Shown: positions 41,005 to 50,307, numbered from the stretch's first letter. The stretch: 64,000 bases of DNA from Halorubrum sp. CBA1229 (GCF_003721435.2 NZ_CP054585.1:868001-932000); one strand, 5' to 3'. Program-made: numbers and translations. Notes: generated from the letters alone by a model not told the origin.

Positions 41005-41859
41005 TTATAAGCGATCGAGCGCGTCGAAGTCGTCGGAGTCGTTGGAGTCATCAGAGTCGTCGGAGGCGTCGCCGCCCTCCGATACGCCGCCATCGAGCGT
41101 TCCGCCGTCGTCCGCCTTCGCCGCCTCGAACTCGCCCGCTTCCAGCCCCGCCGCCAGCCCGGGGCCGAGGTCGTACGTGTCCCGGACCGTCTGCGCGAGC
41201 ACGCCGTCGCGGTCGAAGACGACGTAGACGGCGACGAACTCGTGGGCGGCGGGCCGCAGCACGAACACCTCCCGCGGGTCGTCGTCCTCGCGGGACTCGT
41301 TGACGCGTGCGATGAGGGGCTCGACAGGGAGCCGCCCCGCCCGGAGGTCTGCGAAGGCGTCGCCGCCGGGCGCGTCGGCGAACAGGTACAGCGCCCCGTT
41401 CGGTTCGCCGTCGTTCGACCGGGTCGTGATCGAGCCGACGGCCTCGCCCGCGGCGCGAATCTGCTCCCACGTCTCGACCGCCGCCTCGAACATCCCCTCG
41501 ACGCCGTCGGCGAACCGGAACCGGCTCTCGCGGACGACCTCGACCTCGTCGAACCGCGCCGAGCCGTCCGTCCACGCCAGTGTCGCGTCGACGACGTAGC
41601 CGGGCTTTAGCGACGCCACGCGCTCGGCGAGCTCGTCCTCGTACCCCTCAGCGGTCGCGTAGAGGGGGTCGAACTGCTCCTCGGCGTCGGGCGCCGTCGG
41701 GTCGACCGGTCCCTCCGGGAGCTCGACGAGGACGAACTCCTCCGAGGCGTCGGCGGTGTCGGTATCGAGATCAGCGACATCGGCGTCGGGGTCGTCTTCG
41801 ATGTCCGGGCGCGGCCGCCGGTCGTGCACGCGGAACCGGCCGCTCGTCGTCGGGTCCAT
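41005..41859 (-). CDS. Conserved haloarchaeal protein of unknown function (DUF6663-like)
   Basis: 284 residues from MDPTTSGRFRVHDRRPRPDI. An N-terminal beta-rich segment is followed by YATAEGYEDELAERVASLKP, then a domain with FADGVEGMFEAAVETWEQIR and a C-terminal strand region (FVLRPAAHEFVAVYVVFDRD). The last ~30 residues are a Ser/Asp repeat (DASDDSDDSNDSDD). No enzyme motif recognised. The DUF number is from memory. Confidence 0.72.
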   Translation of the reverse strand: MDPTTSGRFRVHDRRPRPDIEDDPDADVADLDTDTADASEEFVLVELPEGPVDPTAPDAEEQFDPLYATAEGYEDELAERVASLKPGYVVDATLAWTDGSARFDEVEVVRESRFRFADGVEGMFEAAVETWEQIRAAGEAVGSITTRSNDGEPNGALYLFADAPGGDAFADLRAGRLPVEPLIARVNESREDDDPREVFVLRPAAHEFVAVYVVFDRDGVLAQTVRDTYDLGPGLAAGLEAGEFEAAKADDGGTLDGGVSEGGDASDDSDDSNDSDDFDALDRL

Positions 41860-41945
41860 ACGCGGGGATCGGTCGGCGGGCGGATAAGCGGGTCGGACCG
41901 GGTCACGACCGCGCCGGTGCCCGCGCCGACCCCACCCTCGTCGAT

Positions 41946-42023
41946 CTCGCGTCAATCCAGTCCTCGCCGGCCTCGCGTCAACCCAGTCCTCGTCGGTCTC
42001 GCGTCAACCCAGTCCTCGTCGGT
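41946..42023. repeat. 26-bp minisatellite, three units
   Basis: Three tandem 26-bp units (41946-41971, 41972-41997, 41998-42023). The last two are identical and the first has three differences. It lies between the 5' end of the DUF6663-like gene and the methyltransferase gene. Confidence 0.93.
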
Positions 42024-42091
42024 CTCGTGCCGACCCCGACGCGGTGGCGGATCCGTGTCGTTATGGGGCGGGCGGCCCAACGGAACGGTAA

Positions 42092-42715
42092 ATGGGGATC
42101 CTCGAGGACAAGTCGAACGCCCGCCTGTTCTACAAGTACCTCTCGAAGGTGTACGACCAGGTCAACCGGTTCAACTGGAACGAAGAGATGCGCGCGGAGG
42201 CGCTCTCCTGGCTGGAGTTCGGCGATGACCCGAAGGTGCTCGACGTGGGGTGCGGGACCGGGTTCGGCACCGAGGGGCTGCTCGAACACGCCGACGACGT
42301 CCACGGGCTCGACCAGAGCGTCCACCAGATGGAGAAGGCGTTCGAGAAGTTCGGCAAACACGACCGGGTGAACTTCTACCGCGGCGACGCGGAGCGGCTC
42401 CCCTTCCGCGACGACACGTTCGACGTCGTCTGGTCGTCGGGCTCGATCGAGTACTGGCCGAACCCCGTCGAGGGGCTCCGGGAGCTGCGCCGCGTCGCGA
42501 AGCCGGGCGGACAGGTGCTCGTCGTCGGTCCCGACTACCCGCACAACCGCGTCCTCCAGCGGGTCGCCGACGCGATCATGCTCTTCTACGACGAGGAGGA
42601 GGCCGACCGCATGTTCGAGGCGGCGGGCTACGACGCGTTCGAACACCACATCCAGCGGGCGACCCCGCGGAGCCCGCGAGCGATCACGACGGTGGCGCAG
42701 GTCCCCGAGGAGTAG
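42092..42715 (+). CDS. MenG/UbiE-like methyltransferase
   Basis: 207 residues. SAM loop PKVLDVGCGTGFGTEGLLEH, acidic residue in VHGLDQSVHQME, and FYRGDAERLPFRDDTFDVVW, then SIEYWPNPVEGLRELRRVAK. The C-terminus HHIQRATPRSPRAITTVAQV resembles tocopherol/menaquinone ring methyltransferases. A role in menaquinone synthesis (demethylmenaquinone C-methylation) is likely but not proven. The start codon is preceded by a weak TATA (gttatgg near 42060). Confidence 0.85.
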   Translation: MGILEDKSNARLFYKYLSKVYDQVNRFNWNEEMRAEALSWLEFGDDPKVLDVGCGTGFGTEGLLEHADDVHGLDQSVHQMEKAFEKFGKHDRVNFYRGDAERLPFRDDTFDVVWSSGSIEYWPNPVEGLRELRRVAKPGGQVLVVGPDYPHNRVLQRVADAIMLFYDEEEADRMFEAAGYDAFEHHIQRATPRSPRAITTVAQVPEE

Positions 42716-42744
42716 CGCGCGGAGCGGGAGACGCCAGCGCTCTT

Positions 42745-43281
42745 CTACCCCGGCTCGACGACCGTCTCCAGCGTCGCGACCGGCCGCCCGTCGACCGAGA
42801 TCTCGACGGCGACCGTGCGGCCCGGCTCGAGGACCGGATCGTTCGTCCCGGCGACTCGGAACGACGCCGACCCGCCGACCCGCCAGTCCCCGTCGCTAGC
42901 GGCGTTGAACGCGCCGGTCGGCCCCGGCCGGAACCCCGCCGCAGAGAAGAACGGCACCGGCGGTTGGCGGGCGAGCGGCTCGCCGTCGACGGTGACGCGC
43001 ACGTCCAGTTCGCTCGCGTCGAGGGCGTCGCCGCCGCGGTGCGTGACGGTGACCCGATCGTCGGTCGCCGACAGCGACAGCGACGCCGTCGGGGCGGGCT
43101 GGACAGGCTCGGCGGGGGAGCCGAGGGCGACGGTGACGACGCCGCCCGCGAGGACGACGGTGATCGCGAGCAGGAGAACGCCGGCGACCGGGGCGATCGC
43201 ACGGTCGGAGCGGCGGGCGGCGCTCGGGGCGTCGCGAAGCGACGAGAGACATGGGAGCGGCGGTGAGCGGTCGAGCGGCAC
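42745..43281 (-). CDS. Type IV pilin-like secreted protein
   Basis: 178 residues. After a basic leader (AARRSDR) comes an N-terminal hydrophobic helix AIAPVAGVLLLAITVVLAGG, matching the haloarchaeal pilin/archaellin-like signal cut by PibD. The rest is a beta-rich extracellular domain (ASLSLSATDDRVTVTHRGGD, VEISVDGRPVATLETVVEPG). It is a probable minor pilin or surface adhesin. No other pilus genes are adjacent. Confidence 0.82.
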   Translation of the reverse strand: MPLDRSPPLPCLSSLRDAPSAARRSDRAIAPVAGVLLLAITVVLAGGVVTVALGSPAEPVQPAPTASLSLSATDDRVTVTHRGGDALDASELDVRVTVDGEPLARQPPVPFFSAAGFRPGPTGAFNAASDGDWRVGGSASFRVAGTNDPVLEPGRTVAVEISVDGRPVATLETVVEPG

Positions 43282-43347
43282 GGGGCGGCTGGCCGCGGTA
43301 TCGGATAAAAACGTCGGGGAGATCGAGCGAGTCGGCTCCGAACGGCG

Positions 43348-44682
43348 CTACTCGTCGTCGACGAGCCGCGGCGTCGGGATCGGCCGGAGGCCGTCGACGA
43401 CGACGACGCGCGGCTCGTCGACGACGGTGATGCGGTACGACTCCGCGGGCGAGAGCGTGCGGACGACGCCGTCGTCGTTCGTGTTCCCGATCGCCCTGCT
43501 GTCGCCGCCGCCGACGCTCTTCGTGACGGTGACGTCGGGGGCCGGCTCGCCCGTCTCCTCGTCGAGGACGGTCACGGTCACCGGCCCGCCGACGTAGCTC
43601 CGCTCGACGGTGACGTTGAACCCGTCGCCGGTCGCGGCGACGCGTTCGGTATCGGGGAAGTCGTCGAGGTCGATCCGCTGGTGTTCGACGAACACCCGCT
43701 CCGTCCCGCCGCTGACGAAGGTGCGGAGGAGGCCGTATTCGTGCGGGATGGTGATCCGCTGGACCGCGCCGGCCCCGAACGCGTCGGGCTGCCGGAGCGC
43801 CGCCGTTTCGGGGTACGACTCGGTCGTCACCTCGATCGCCCGGTCGTTGCTGATCGGGCCGCCGCCGCGGTCCCAGCGGTCGTACCGGAACGTCTCGCGG
43901 ACGTACTCGCCGTCGACGATCGCCGCCAGCGTGACCGAGCTCGCGGTCGACTCGACGTGAATCTCCGTGGCCGAGCGCTCGCCGCGGGCGGTCGAGAGCG
44001 CGAGGTCGCGGACGGGGCCCTCGTACACTTGGAGCGCGACCTGGAGCTCGTCGAGCCGGGTCGGCGAGCTGAAGCCGTCGGTCTCCTCTGAGAGCGCGTC
44101 GATCTCTTCGAGCCGGTGGTCGTACTCCCGGGCGGTGGCGGAGATGCGGACGAGCTCGTTGAGGAGCTCTCGGTCGGAGAGGTTGCCGGACGCGTGCGCG
44201 CTGAACACGTCCGACTGACGGCTGCTGAGGCTCACCTCGTCGCGCTCGACCTGACTGAGCGCCGCGAGGATCAGGCGCTGTCGCTCCGTGTTCGTCTCGG
44301 CGTTCTCGATCCGGTCGACGACCGCCGCGGTCTCCGCGGCGGCGTCGGCGTCGTCGACCGAGAAGGAGAGCGCCGGGCCGAGGTTCGCGCCGCGGAGGGC
44401 GCTGCTGACCCGCGGATCGGCGTCGGCCGGTGCGGAGAGCGTCCGGAAGGTGAGGTTCGCTCGGTCGATCTGCGACGGGCCGGTCTGCGGCCGGGACGGA
44501 GCGATCGGGTCGGCCGAACCGACCGCGACCGGGTCGACCACGACCGGATCGGCGGAGTCGACCGCAACTGGTCCGGAAGCCTGGACGACCGCCGGAGACT
44601 CGGACCCGGCGGCGGGGGATATCGCCCCCGCGACCGGAACGACGAGCAGGAGGACCGCGACGACGACCGGGAGGGCTCTCAT
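43348..44682 (-). CDS. Secreted/lipid-face haloarchaeal protein with signal peptide
   Basis: 444 residues from the ATG at 44682. A Sec-type signal (MRALPVVVAVLLLVVPVAGA) leads into a proline/valine-rich spacer with direct repeats (VAVDSADPVVVDPVAVGSAD). A helical region follows (VVDRIENAETNTERQRLILA), then a long beta-rich domain ending RVVVVDGLRPIPTPRLVDDE. A C-terminal Big-like segment is suggested by VTVLDEETGEPAPDVTVTKS. It is divergent from the membrane-bound winged-helix regulator at 44818, which may control it. Confidence 0.75.
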   Translation of the reverse strand: MRALPVVVAVLLLVVPVAGAISPAAGSESPAVVQASGPVAVDSADPVVVDPVAVGSADPIAPSRPQTGPSQIDRANLTFRTLSAPADADPRVSSALRGANLGPALSFSVDDADAAAETAAVVDRIENAETNTERQRLILAALSQVERDEVSLSSRQSDVFSAHASGNLSDRELLNELVRISATAREYDHRLEEIDALSEETDGFSSPTRLDELQVALQVYEGPVRDLALSTARGERSATEIHVESTASSVTLAAIVDGEYVRETFRYDRWDRGGGPISNDRAIEVTTESYPETAALRQPDAFGAGAVQRITIPHEYGLLRTFVSGGTERVFVEHQRIDLDDFPDTERVAATGDGFNVTVERSYVGGPVTVTVLDEETGEPAPDVTVTKSVGGGDSRAIGNTNDDGVVRTLSPAESYRITVVDEPRVVVVDGLRPIPTPRLVDDE

Positions 44683-44702
44683 CACGTATGGGTTCTCTTC
44701 CC

Positions 44703-44710
44703 GATATAAA
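44703..44710 (-). promoter_or_regulatory. TATA box of the secreted-protein gene
   Basis: Minus strand TTTATATC, about 25 bases before the ATG at 44682, in an A/T run (tataaaaaatcc on the plus strand). Confidence 0.65.
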
Positions 44711-44817
44711 AAATCCACCTCAACGGACGCGCGGCACGGAGCGACGAGGCGTCGGTGGCCGCCGGGGACGGCGAAACCGGCTATGGAAAGCGTTTTGCCC
44801 GGTCCACGAGAGAACCG

Positions 44818-46194
44818 ATGTGCATGCGGAACCCCCCGTCTCGCGTCCTCCTCGTCTCGCTGTTCGCCTTCCTCCTCGTCGGCGGCGGCGTGGCGCCCGT
44901 CGCAGGGGCCGCGGTGACGACGCCGCCGGCGCCCGCGTCAGACGCCGCGCTTTCACACGGACAGCCGACGGACGCGCCGCTCGCGGTGACGCCTCCCGAA
45001 CCGACCGCGACCCCCGTCGGACAGATCGACTCCGATTTCGACCCGAACACGGCGACGCGGATCCGGATCGAACCGACGCCGGACCGCGACGCGCGGTGGG
45101 AGGTGTCCGTCAGGTACGCCCTCGCCGACGAGACGGAGGTCGGCGCCTTCGAGACCGCCGGCGAGCGGTTCCTCAACGGCGAGGTCGGCCCCGATCCGGC
45201 GCTGTTCGAGGGGTTCGCGCGGGAGGCCAGTCGGAACGTGGACCGGACGATGCGGATCCGGGACGTCGACCGCGAGGTGATCGTCCACGAAGACCCGTCA
45301 GAGTTCGACATCGCGGAGGACGAGACCGCCGCCGTGGGCGAGCTCCGGCTGACGTTCGTCTGGACGGAGTTCCTCGGGACCGACGGCGAGAACCTCGTGT
45401 TGGGCGACGCGCTGACCACGCCGGAGGGGACGTGGCTCCGGTCGCTCGGCGAGGGACAGACGCTGGAGGTGGCGACGCCGGAGGGGTACACCGTCACCGG
45501 GACGCCCGGAGCCACCGTCCCGCTCCGCGATAACGCCGTGATCGTCGAGGGGCCGCGGACGTTCGGCGAGGACGAGCAGGTCGCCGTCGTGTACGCGCCG
45601 ACCGGTGCGGTGGGCCCCCCGTGGGAGATGCTCACCGCCGCGATCGTCGTCGCAGCGCTACTCATCGCTGGGAGCATCGTCGGCTATCGACGGAGGGGCG
45701 GTGACACCGGCGGCGCGGCGGGAGCGAACGGCGCGAACGGCGCGACGAGCACGGACGGCGACACACAGGGGACGGACGCCGGCGCCGACGCGGCGCCGGG
45801 CGCGGCCGCGACCGCCGGCTCCGGCCCTGACGGAGGGAGCGACGCGGACGGGGAGACGGAGCCCGCGGACGACCCCTCGCTGCTCTCGGACGAGGAGCGC
45901 GTCGAGCGGCTCCTGGCGGAGAACGGCGGGCGGATGCGGCAGGCCGACATCGTCACGGAGACCGGCTGGTCCGACGCGAAGGTCTCGCAGCTCCTGTCGG
46001 CGATGGCCGACGAGGGGCGCGTCGAGAAGCTCCGCCTGGGTCGGGAGAATCTGATCTCGCTTCCCGACGGGAACGACGATGACGGGAGAAACGGCGACAG
46101 GGGCGGCGGCACCGACGACACGGGCGGCAGCACCGGCGATACGGGCGGCAGCGATGCAGACGACGGCGGCCGCATCGGCCGCAGCGACCGGTAG
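44818..46194 (+). CDS. Membrane-anchored winged-helix regulator with an extracellular domain
   Basis: 458 residues. A signal peptide or anchor (VLLVSLFAFLLVGGGVAPVA) is followed by an extracellular beta-rich domain of about 230 residues (IRIEPTPDRDARWEVSVRYA, VVGVLRLTF-like strand near GELRLTFVWTEFLGTDGENL). One transmembrane helix (LTAAIVVAALLIAGSIVGY) precedes an acidic linker. The cytoplasmic winged helix is RVERLLAENGGRMRQADIVT, ETGWSDAKVSQLLSAMADEG, and RVEKLRLGRENLISLP. It looks like a one-component signal transducer that reads a surface signal and binds DNA from the membrane. ATG 44824 is an alternative start. Confidence 0.85.
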   Translation: MCMRNPPSRVLLVSLFAFLLVGGGVAPVAGAAVTTPPAPASDAALSHGQPTDAPLAVTPPEPTATPVGQIDSDFDPNTATRIRIEPTPDRDARWEVSVRYALADETEVGAFETAGERFLNGEVGPDPALFEGFAREASRNVDRTMRIRDVDREVIVHEDPSEFDIAEDETAAVGELRLTFVWTEFLGTDGENLVLGDALTTPEGTWLRSLGEGQTLEVATPEGYTVTGTPGATVPLRDNAVIVEGPRTFGEDEQVAVVYAPTGAVGPPWEMLTAAIVVAALLIAGSIVGYRRRGGDTGGAAGANGANGATSTDGDTQGTDAGADAAPGAAATAGSGPDGGSDADGETEPADDPSLLSDEERVERLLAENGGRMRQADIVTETGWSDAKVSQLLSAMADEGRVEKLRLGRENLISLPDGNDDDGRNGDRGGGTDDTGGSTGDTGGSDADDGGRIGRSDR

Positions 46195-46300
46195 CGAGGC
46201 CGTCGTCCGGACACCGATATCGGCCCCGACCGACGCCAACTCTTCGCGGCGGGTGAGGCGTTCCGAAAACCCTTACAGGGCGAACGACCGAGTATCGATC

Positions 46301-47089
46301 ATGAAAGTTCTGGTGACCGTTAAGGAGGTCGCGGAGGCGGACGACGACTTCGCGATCGAGGGGACCAACATCGCGGCGTCGGACCTCGAGTACGACCTCA
46401 ACGAGTGGGACGACTACGCGGTCGAGGCCGCGGTCCAGCTGGCGGAGGCCGGGATCGCCGACGAGGTCGTCACCGTCACGATCGGCCCGGAGCGCGCCGA
46501 GGAGACGATCCGGATGGCGCTCGCGAAGGGCGCCGACCGCGCGGTCCGCGTCTGGGACGACGCCTTCGAGGAGGGGTTCGCCGACGTGGCCGCGAAGGTC
46601 TCGACCCTCGAGGCCGTCGTCGAGGCCGAGGATCCCGACCTCGTGCTCGGCGGCGTGCAGGCCGCCGACACCGGGTTCGGCGCGACTGGCGTCGCGCTCG
46701 CGGAACGGATCGGCTTCGAACACGCCGCGGTCGTCAACGACCTCGACGTCGACGCGGACGCGGGCGTCGCCCACGTCCACCGCGAGCTTGAGGGCGGCGT
46801 CGAGGAGCTGACCGACGTCGACCTCCCCGCGGTGTTGACCGTTCAGACCGGGCTCAACGAGCCGCGCTACGCGAGCCTGCGCGGCATCCGACAGGCCCAG
46901 CGCAAGGAGATCGACGCGAAGGACCTCGGCGATCTGGGGCTGACCGCCGAGGACGTGGAGAGCGCGCTCGCGATCACCTCGATGTACGAGCCCGAGAGCG
47001 AGTCGGACGCCGAGATCATCGAGGGCGACGCCGGCGAGGCCGCGGGACGCCTCGCTGAGGTCCTCCGCGATAAGGGGGTGAGCGCGTGA
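46301..47089 (+). CDS. etfB: Electron transfer flavoprotein, beta subunit
   Basis: 262 residues. MKVLVTVKEVAEADDDFAIE, NEWDDYAVEAAVQLAEAG, VTIGPERAEETIRMALAKGA and VQAADTGFGATGVALAERIG (AMP/FAD contact) are family signatures, with LPAVLTVQTGLNEPRYASLR near the C-terminus. It passes electrons from acyl-CoA-type dehydrogenases toward quinone. The stop overlaps the etfA start (TGATG). Confidence 0.95.
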   Translation: MKVLVTVKEVAEADDDFAIEGTNIAASDLEYDLNEWDDYAVEAAVQLAEAGIADEVVTVTIGPERAEETIRMALAKGADRAVRVWDDAFEEGFADVAAKVSTLEAVVEAEDPDLVLGGVQAADTGFGATGVALAERIGFEHAAVVNDLDVDADAGVAHVHRELEGGVEELTDVDLPAVLTVQTGLNEPRYASLRGIRQAQRKEIDAKDLGDLGLTAEDVESALAITSMYEPESESDAEIIEGDAGEAAGRLAEVLRDKGVSA

Positions 47090-48036
47090 TGGCGGACGTG
47101 CTCGTCGTCGCCGAACACCGCCGCGGGGAGCTCCGCGACGTCTCCTACGAGGCGATCACGGCAGGCCGCGAACTCGCCGACGCGCGCGGCGGAGAGCTCC
47201 ACGTCGCCGTCATCGCCGGCGACGTCGACGCCTTCGCCGAGGACCTGAACCGCGAGGGCGTGGACGCGATCCACACCGTTGGGAACGGCGAGGAGTTCGA
47301 CCACAACGTCTACCAGGCGGCGATCGCGGCGCTGCTCGACCGGACGGACGCCGCCACGGTCGTGGCGCCGAACTCGGTCAACGGCCTCGACTACGCTCCC
47401 GCGGTGGCCGAGGACCGCGGCCTGCCGCTGGTGACCGACGCGACCGGGTTCGAGTACGACGGCGGCCTCACCGTCGTCCGCGAGATGTACGGCTCGAAGG
47501 TGGAGACGACCGTCGACGTCGACGGCGACCGCCACGTCCTCACGGTCCGCGGCGGCGAGTGGGCGCCCGCCGAGGGCGTCGGCGACGCGACGGTCGAGTC
47601 GGTCGAGGTCGACCTGCCCGAGTCCGGCGCGCGCGTCACCGGCTTCGAGGAGGTCGGGGGCGGCGACGTCGACATCGCCGACGCCGACGTGCTCGTCTCG
47701 GTCGGCCGCGGCATCGAGGAGGAGGAGAATCTAGAGCTCGTCGAGGGGCTCGCCGACGCGCTCGGCGCGACGCTCTCCGCCTCCCGACCGATCGTCGACA
47801 ACGGCTGGCTCCCGAAGAACCGGCAGGTCGGGCAGTCGGGCAAAGTCGTCACGCCGGACGTGTACATCGCGGTCGGCATCTCCGGCGCGGTCCAGCACGT
47901 CGCCGGCATGAAAGGGTCGGACACGATCGTCGCGATCAACACCGACCCGAACGCGCCCATCTTCGACATCGCCGACTACGGCATCGTCGGCGACCTGTTC
48001 GAGGTCGTCCCCGAGCTCACCGACGAGTTCGCGTAG
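47089..48036 (+). CDS. etfA: Electron transfer flavoprotein, alpha subunit
   Basis: 315 residues. The C-terminal FAD-binding signature is complete: VSVGRGIEEEENLELVEGLA, ALGATLSASRPIVDNGWLPK, NRQVGQSGKVVTPDVYIAVG, ISGAVQHVAGMKGSDTIVAI, and NTDPNAPIFDIADYGIVGDL. It is coupled to etfB. A GTG three bases earlier is possible. No ETF-quinone reductase gene is adjacent. Confidence 0.97.
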   Translation: MADVLVVAEHRRGELRDVSYEAITAGRELADARGGELHVAVIAGDVDAFAEDLNREGVDAIHTVGNGEEFDHNVYQAAIAALLDRTDAATVVAPNSVNGLDYAPAVAEDRGLPLVTDATGFEYDGGLTVVREMYGSKVETTVDVDGDRHVLTVRGGEWAPAEGVGDATVESVEVDLPESGARVTGFEEVGGGDVDIADADVLVSVGRGIEEEENLELVEGLADALGATLSASRPIVDNGWLPKNRQVGQSGKVVTPDVYIAVGISGAVQHVAGMKGSDTIVAINTDPNAPIFDIADYGIVGDLFEVVPELTDEFA

Positions 48037-48160
48037 GCGGCGTCGGCTCTCGGTCCGGCAGCACCCTTCCGGTCCGGCAGCAACCGCCTGATCCGGTAGC
48101 AACGTTCTTTTAATTCGGCGGAGTATCGGCCGGTCAGACGGCGCCCGCCGTCGACGCACG

Positions 48161-49114
48161 ATGATCCCGATCCGCGCCACCGTCCCGACCACCGAGGAAG
48201 CGAGAGCGCTGCTCACCGGGATCCGGCGGACGGTCGACGTCGACGCCGAGGCGATCGCCGCGGAGCTGGCCGACGACGAGCCGGATCCCGCGCTGCTCGA
48301 TCTCGTTTCGACCCCGTTCGCGTCCGTCGCCGACGTCGACGAGCGACTGGCGCGGACCGAGTCGTACCTCCGCGAGCGCGGCGACCGGCGCGCGGTGTTC
48401 CTCACGGTGTACAGCCGGATGACGGCGACCGTTCGGGACGCGATCGACGACGGCGCGTTCATCGATTCCGAGTGGGCCGCGTCGTACCTCGTCGCCTTCG
48501 CGGAGCGCTACCGCCGGGCGCTGGTCGCGTTCGAGCGCCGGGCGTTCGAGTCGCTGCCGCGCCCGTGGGTGATCGCCTTCGCCGCCGCGGCGCGGGGCGA
48601 GACGCTCGTCGCGCAGGACGCCCTGCTGGGCATCAACGCGCACATCACCTACGACCTCACCTACACCCTCGGCGACGTGGGTATCGACCCCGACCGCGAC
48701 GCCAAGCGCGCCGACCACGACCGGATAAACGCGGTCCTCGCCCGGCTCGTCCAGACCGCGCAGGACGCGCTCGTCGAGGCGTACGCCGCGATCGGGATCG
48801 CGGGGATCGACCGGCTGCTCGATCCCCTCGACGACCGCCTGGCCCTGCTCGGACTGAAGGGGGTCCGGGAGTTCGCCTGGCGGAACGCCGTGTTGCGCGC
48901 CGACCTGCCGGCGTGGATCGGCGAGCGCTACGTCGACTGGCGGACAGAGACCGTCGCGACGGGCGCCGCGGCGGTCGTGCTCGCGCCCGAGGCCGACATC
49001 GACGTCGACGCTGACGTCGACGCCGAGCGCGACGCGACCGCTCGCCTGCGGGAGGCGGAGGCCGACGCCGACGCGGCGGGAGCGTTCCGCGAGACGATCC
49101 GGCGACGGATGTAG
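48161..49114 (+). CDS. Conserved protein of unknown function (DUF5995-like)
   Basis: 317 residues, mainly helical. A conserved core: RAVFLTVYSRMTATVRDAID, LVAFAERYRRALVAFERRAF, LLGINAHITYDLTYTLGDVG, and VREFAWRNAVLRADLPAWIG. The GINAHI-YDL motif matches the DUF5995 family (from memory), found in bacteria and haloarchaea, function unknown. An acidic Asp/Val repeat (DIDVDADVDAERDA) lies near the C-terminus. Confidence 0.8.
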   Translation: MIPIRATVPTTEEARALLTGIRRTVDVDAEAIAAELADDEPDPALLDLVSTPFASVADVDERLARTESYLRERGDRRAVFLTVYSRMTATVRDAIDDGAFIDSEWAASYLVAFAERYRRALVAFERRAFESLPRPWVIAFAAAARGETLVAQDALLGINAHITYDLTYTLGDVGIDPDRDAKRADHDRINAVLARLVQTAQDALVEAYAAIGIAGIDRLLDPLDDRLALLGLKGVREFAWRNAVLRADLPAWIGERYVDWRTETVATGAAAVVLAPEADIDVDADVDAERDATARLREAEADADAAGAFRETIRRRM

Positions 49115-49192
49115 GCCGCGTGGGGGAAGAGATCGGCCCGAGCGCGGTCCGTTCTCGGTTCGTTTATCACCCCGCCGGCCCTCCGATCCGGC

Positions 49193-50176
49193 ATGAGCGA
49201 GGCCGACGAGCAGACGGCTGCGACCGCGACCGGCCGGGAGATCTGGATCGAGAAGTACCGGCCGCAGTCGCTCGACGACATCCACGGGCAGGAGGAGATC
49301 GTCGAGCGGCTCCAGAGCTACATCGAGCAGGACGACATCCCGCACCTTCTTTTCAGTGGTCCTGCCGGCGTAGGAAAGACCACCGCGGCAACCGCCATCG
49401 CCCGCCAGGTGTACGGTGAGGACAACTGGCGCGGCAACTTCCTCGAGCTTAACGCCTCCGACCAGCGCGGCATCGACGTGGTGCGCGACCGGATCAAGGG
49501 GTTCGCGCGCTCCTCGTTCGGCGGCGACTTCCGGATCGTGTTCCTTGATGAGGCAGACAGCCTCACGGATGACGCTCAGTCAGCACTTCGCCGCACGATG
49601 GAGCAGTTCTCCGACAACACCCGCTTCATCCTCTCGTGTAACTACTCGTCGAAGATCATCGACCCGATCCAGTCGCGCTGCGCCGTCTTCCGCTTCTCGC
49701 CGCTCTCGGACGCGGCCGTCGCCGCGCAGACCCGCGAGATCGCCGCGGCGGAGGGGATCGAGGTGACCGACGCGGGCGTCGACGCGCTCGTGTACGCGGC
49801 CGACGGCGACATGCGCCGCGCGATCAACTCGCTGCAGGCGGCGGCGACGACCGGCGACGTCGTCGACGAGGAGGCGGTGTACGCGATCACGGCCACCGCG
49901 CGGCCCGAGGAGATCGAGTCGATGGTGACGAACGCGCTGGAGGGGGACTTCTCGCGGGCGCGGGCGACCCTCGACACCCTCCTCACGGAGACCGGGATGG
50001 CCGGCGGCGACGTGATCGACCAGCTCCACCGCTCCGTCTGGGAGTTCGACCTGAGCGAGCGCGAGGCGGTCGCGCTGATGGAGCGGATCGGCGAGGCCGA
50101 CTACCGCATCGCCGAGGGCGCCAACGAGCAGGTCCAGCTGGAGTCGCTGCTCGCGTCGCTCTCGTTAGAGGAATAG
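49193..50176 (+). CDS. rfcS: Replication factor C small subunit
   Basis: 327 residues, full length. Clamp-loader AAA+ ATPase that opens PCNA. Walker [21 protein letters not shown] (residues 53-72), Walker [21 protein letters not shown] (116-135), sensor 1 [16 protein letters not shown] and SRC motif (161-163), C-terminal collar. Codon use is almost entirely G/C-ending except in two tracts, 49343-49395 (P-loop) and 49541-49591 (Walker B), which use codons such as AGT, GGT, CCT, GTA, GGA, CTT, GAT, GCA and TCA. These are positions where RFC inteins occur in archaea, so the tracts may be scars of intein homing. No intein is present. Confidence 0.97.
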   Translation: MSEADEQTAATATGREIWIEKYRPQSLDDIHGQEEIVERLQSYIEQDDIPHLLFSGPAGVGKTTAATAIARQVYGEDNWRGNFLELNASDQRGIDVVRDRIKGFARSSFGGDFRIVFLDEADSLTDDAQSALRRTMEQFSDNTRFILSCNYSSKIIDPIQSRCAVFRFSPLSDAAVAAQTREIAAAEGIEVTDAGVDALVYAADGDMRRAINSLQAAATTGDVVDEEAVYAITATARPEEIESMVTNALEGDFSRARATLDTLLTETGMAGGDVIDQLHRSVWEFDLSEREAVALMERIGEADYRIAEGANEQVQLESLLASLSLEE

Positions 50177-50307
50177 GTCGGTTCTGTCGGAGTCGTCGTT
50201 TCGATTACGGCGTGTGATCTCGGTTATTTATAAGCGATTGGCGCTAGCAGTGGCGGACGAACCGCCTCCGAGACCTCAACCGCTCAGTTATACGTGAGCG
50301 ATACTGG

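Noticed and set aside
49193-50176. An intein inside rfcS
   Set aside because: The coding sequence is 327 codons with uninterrupted Walker motifs; only codon-usage traces remain.
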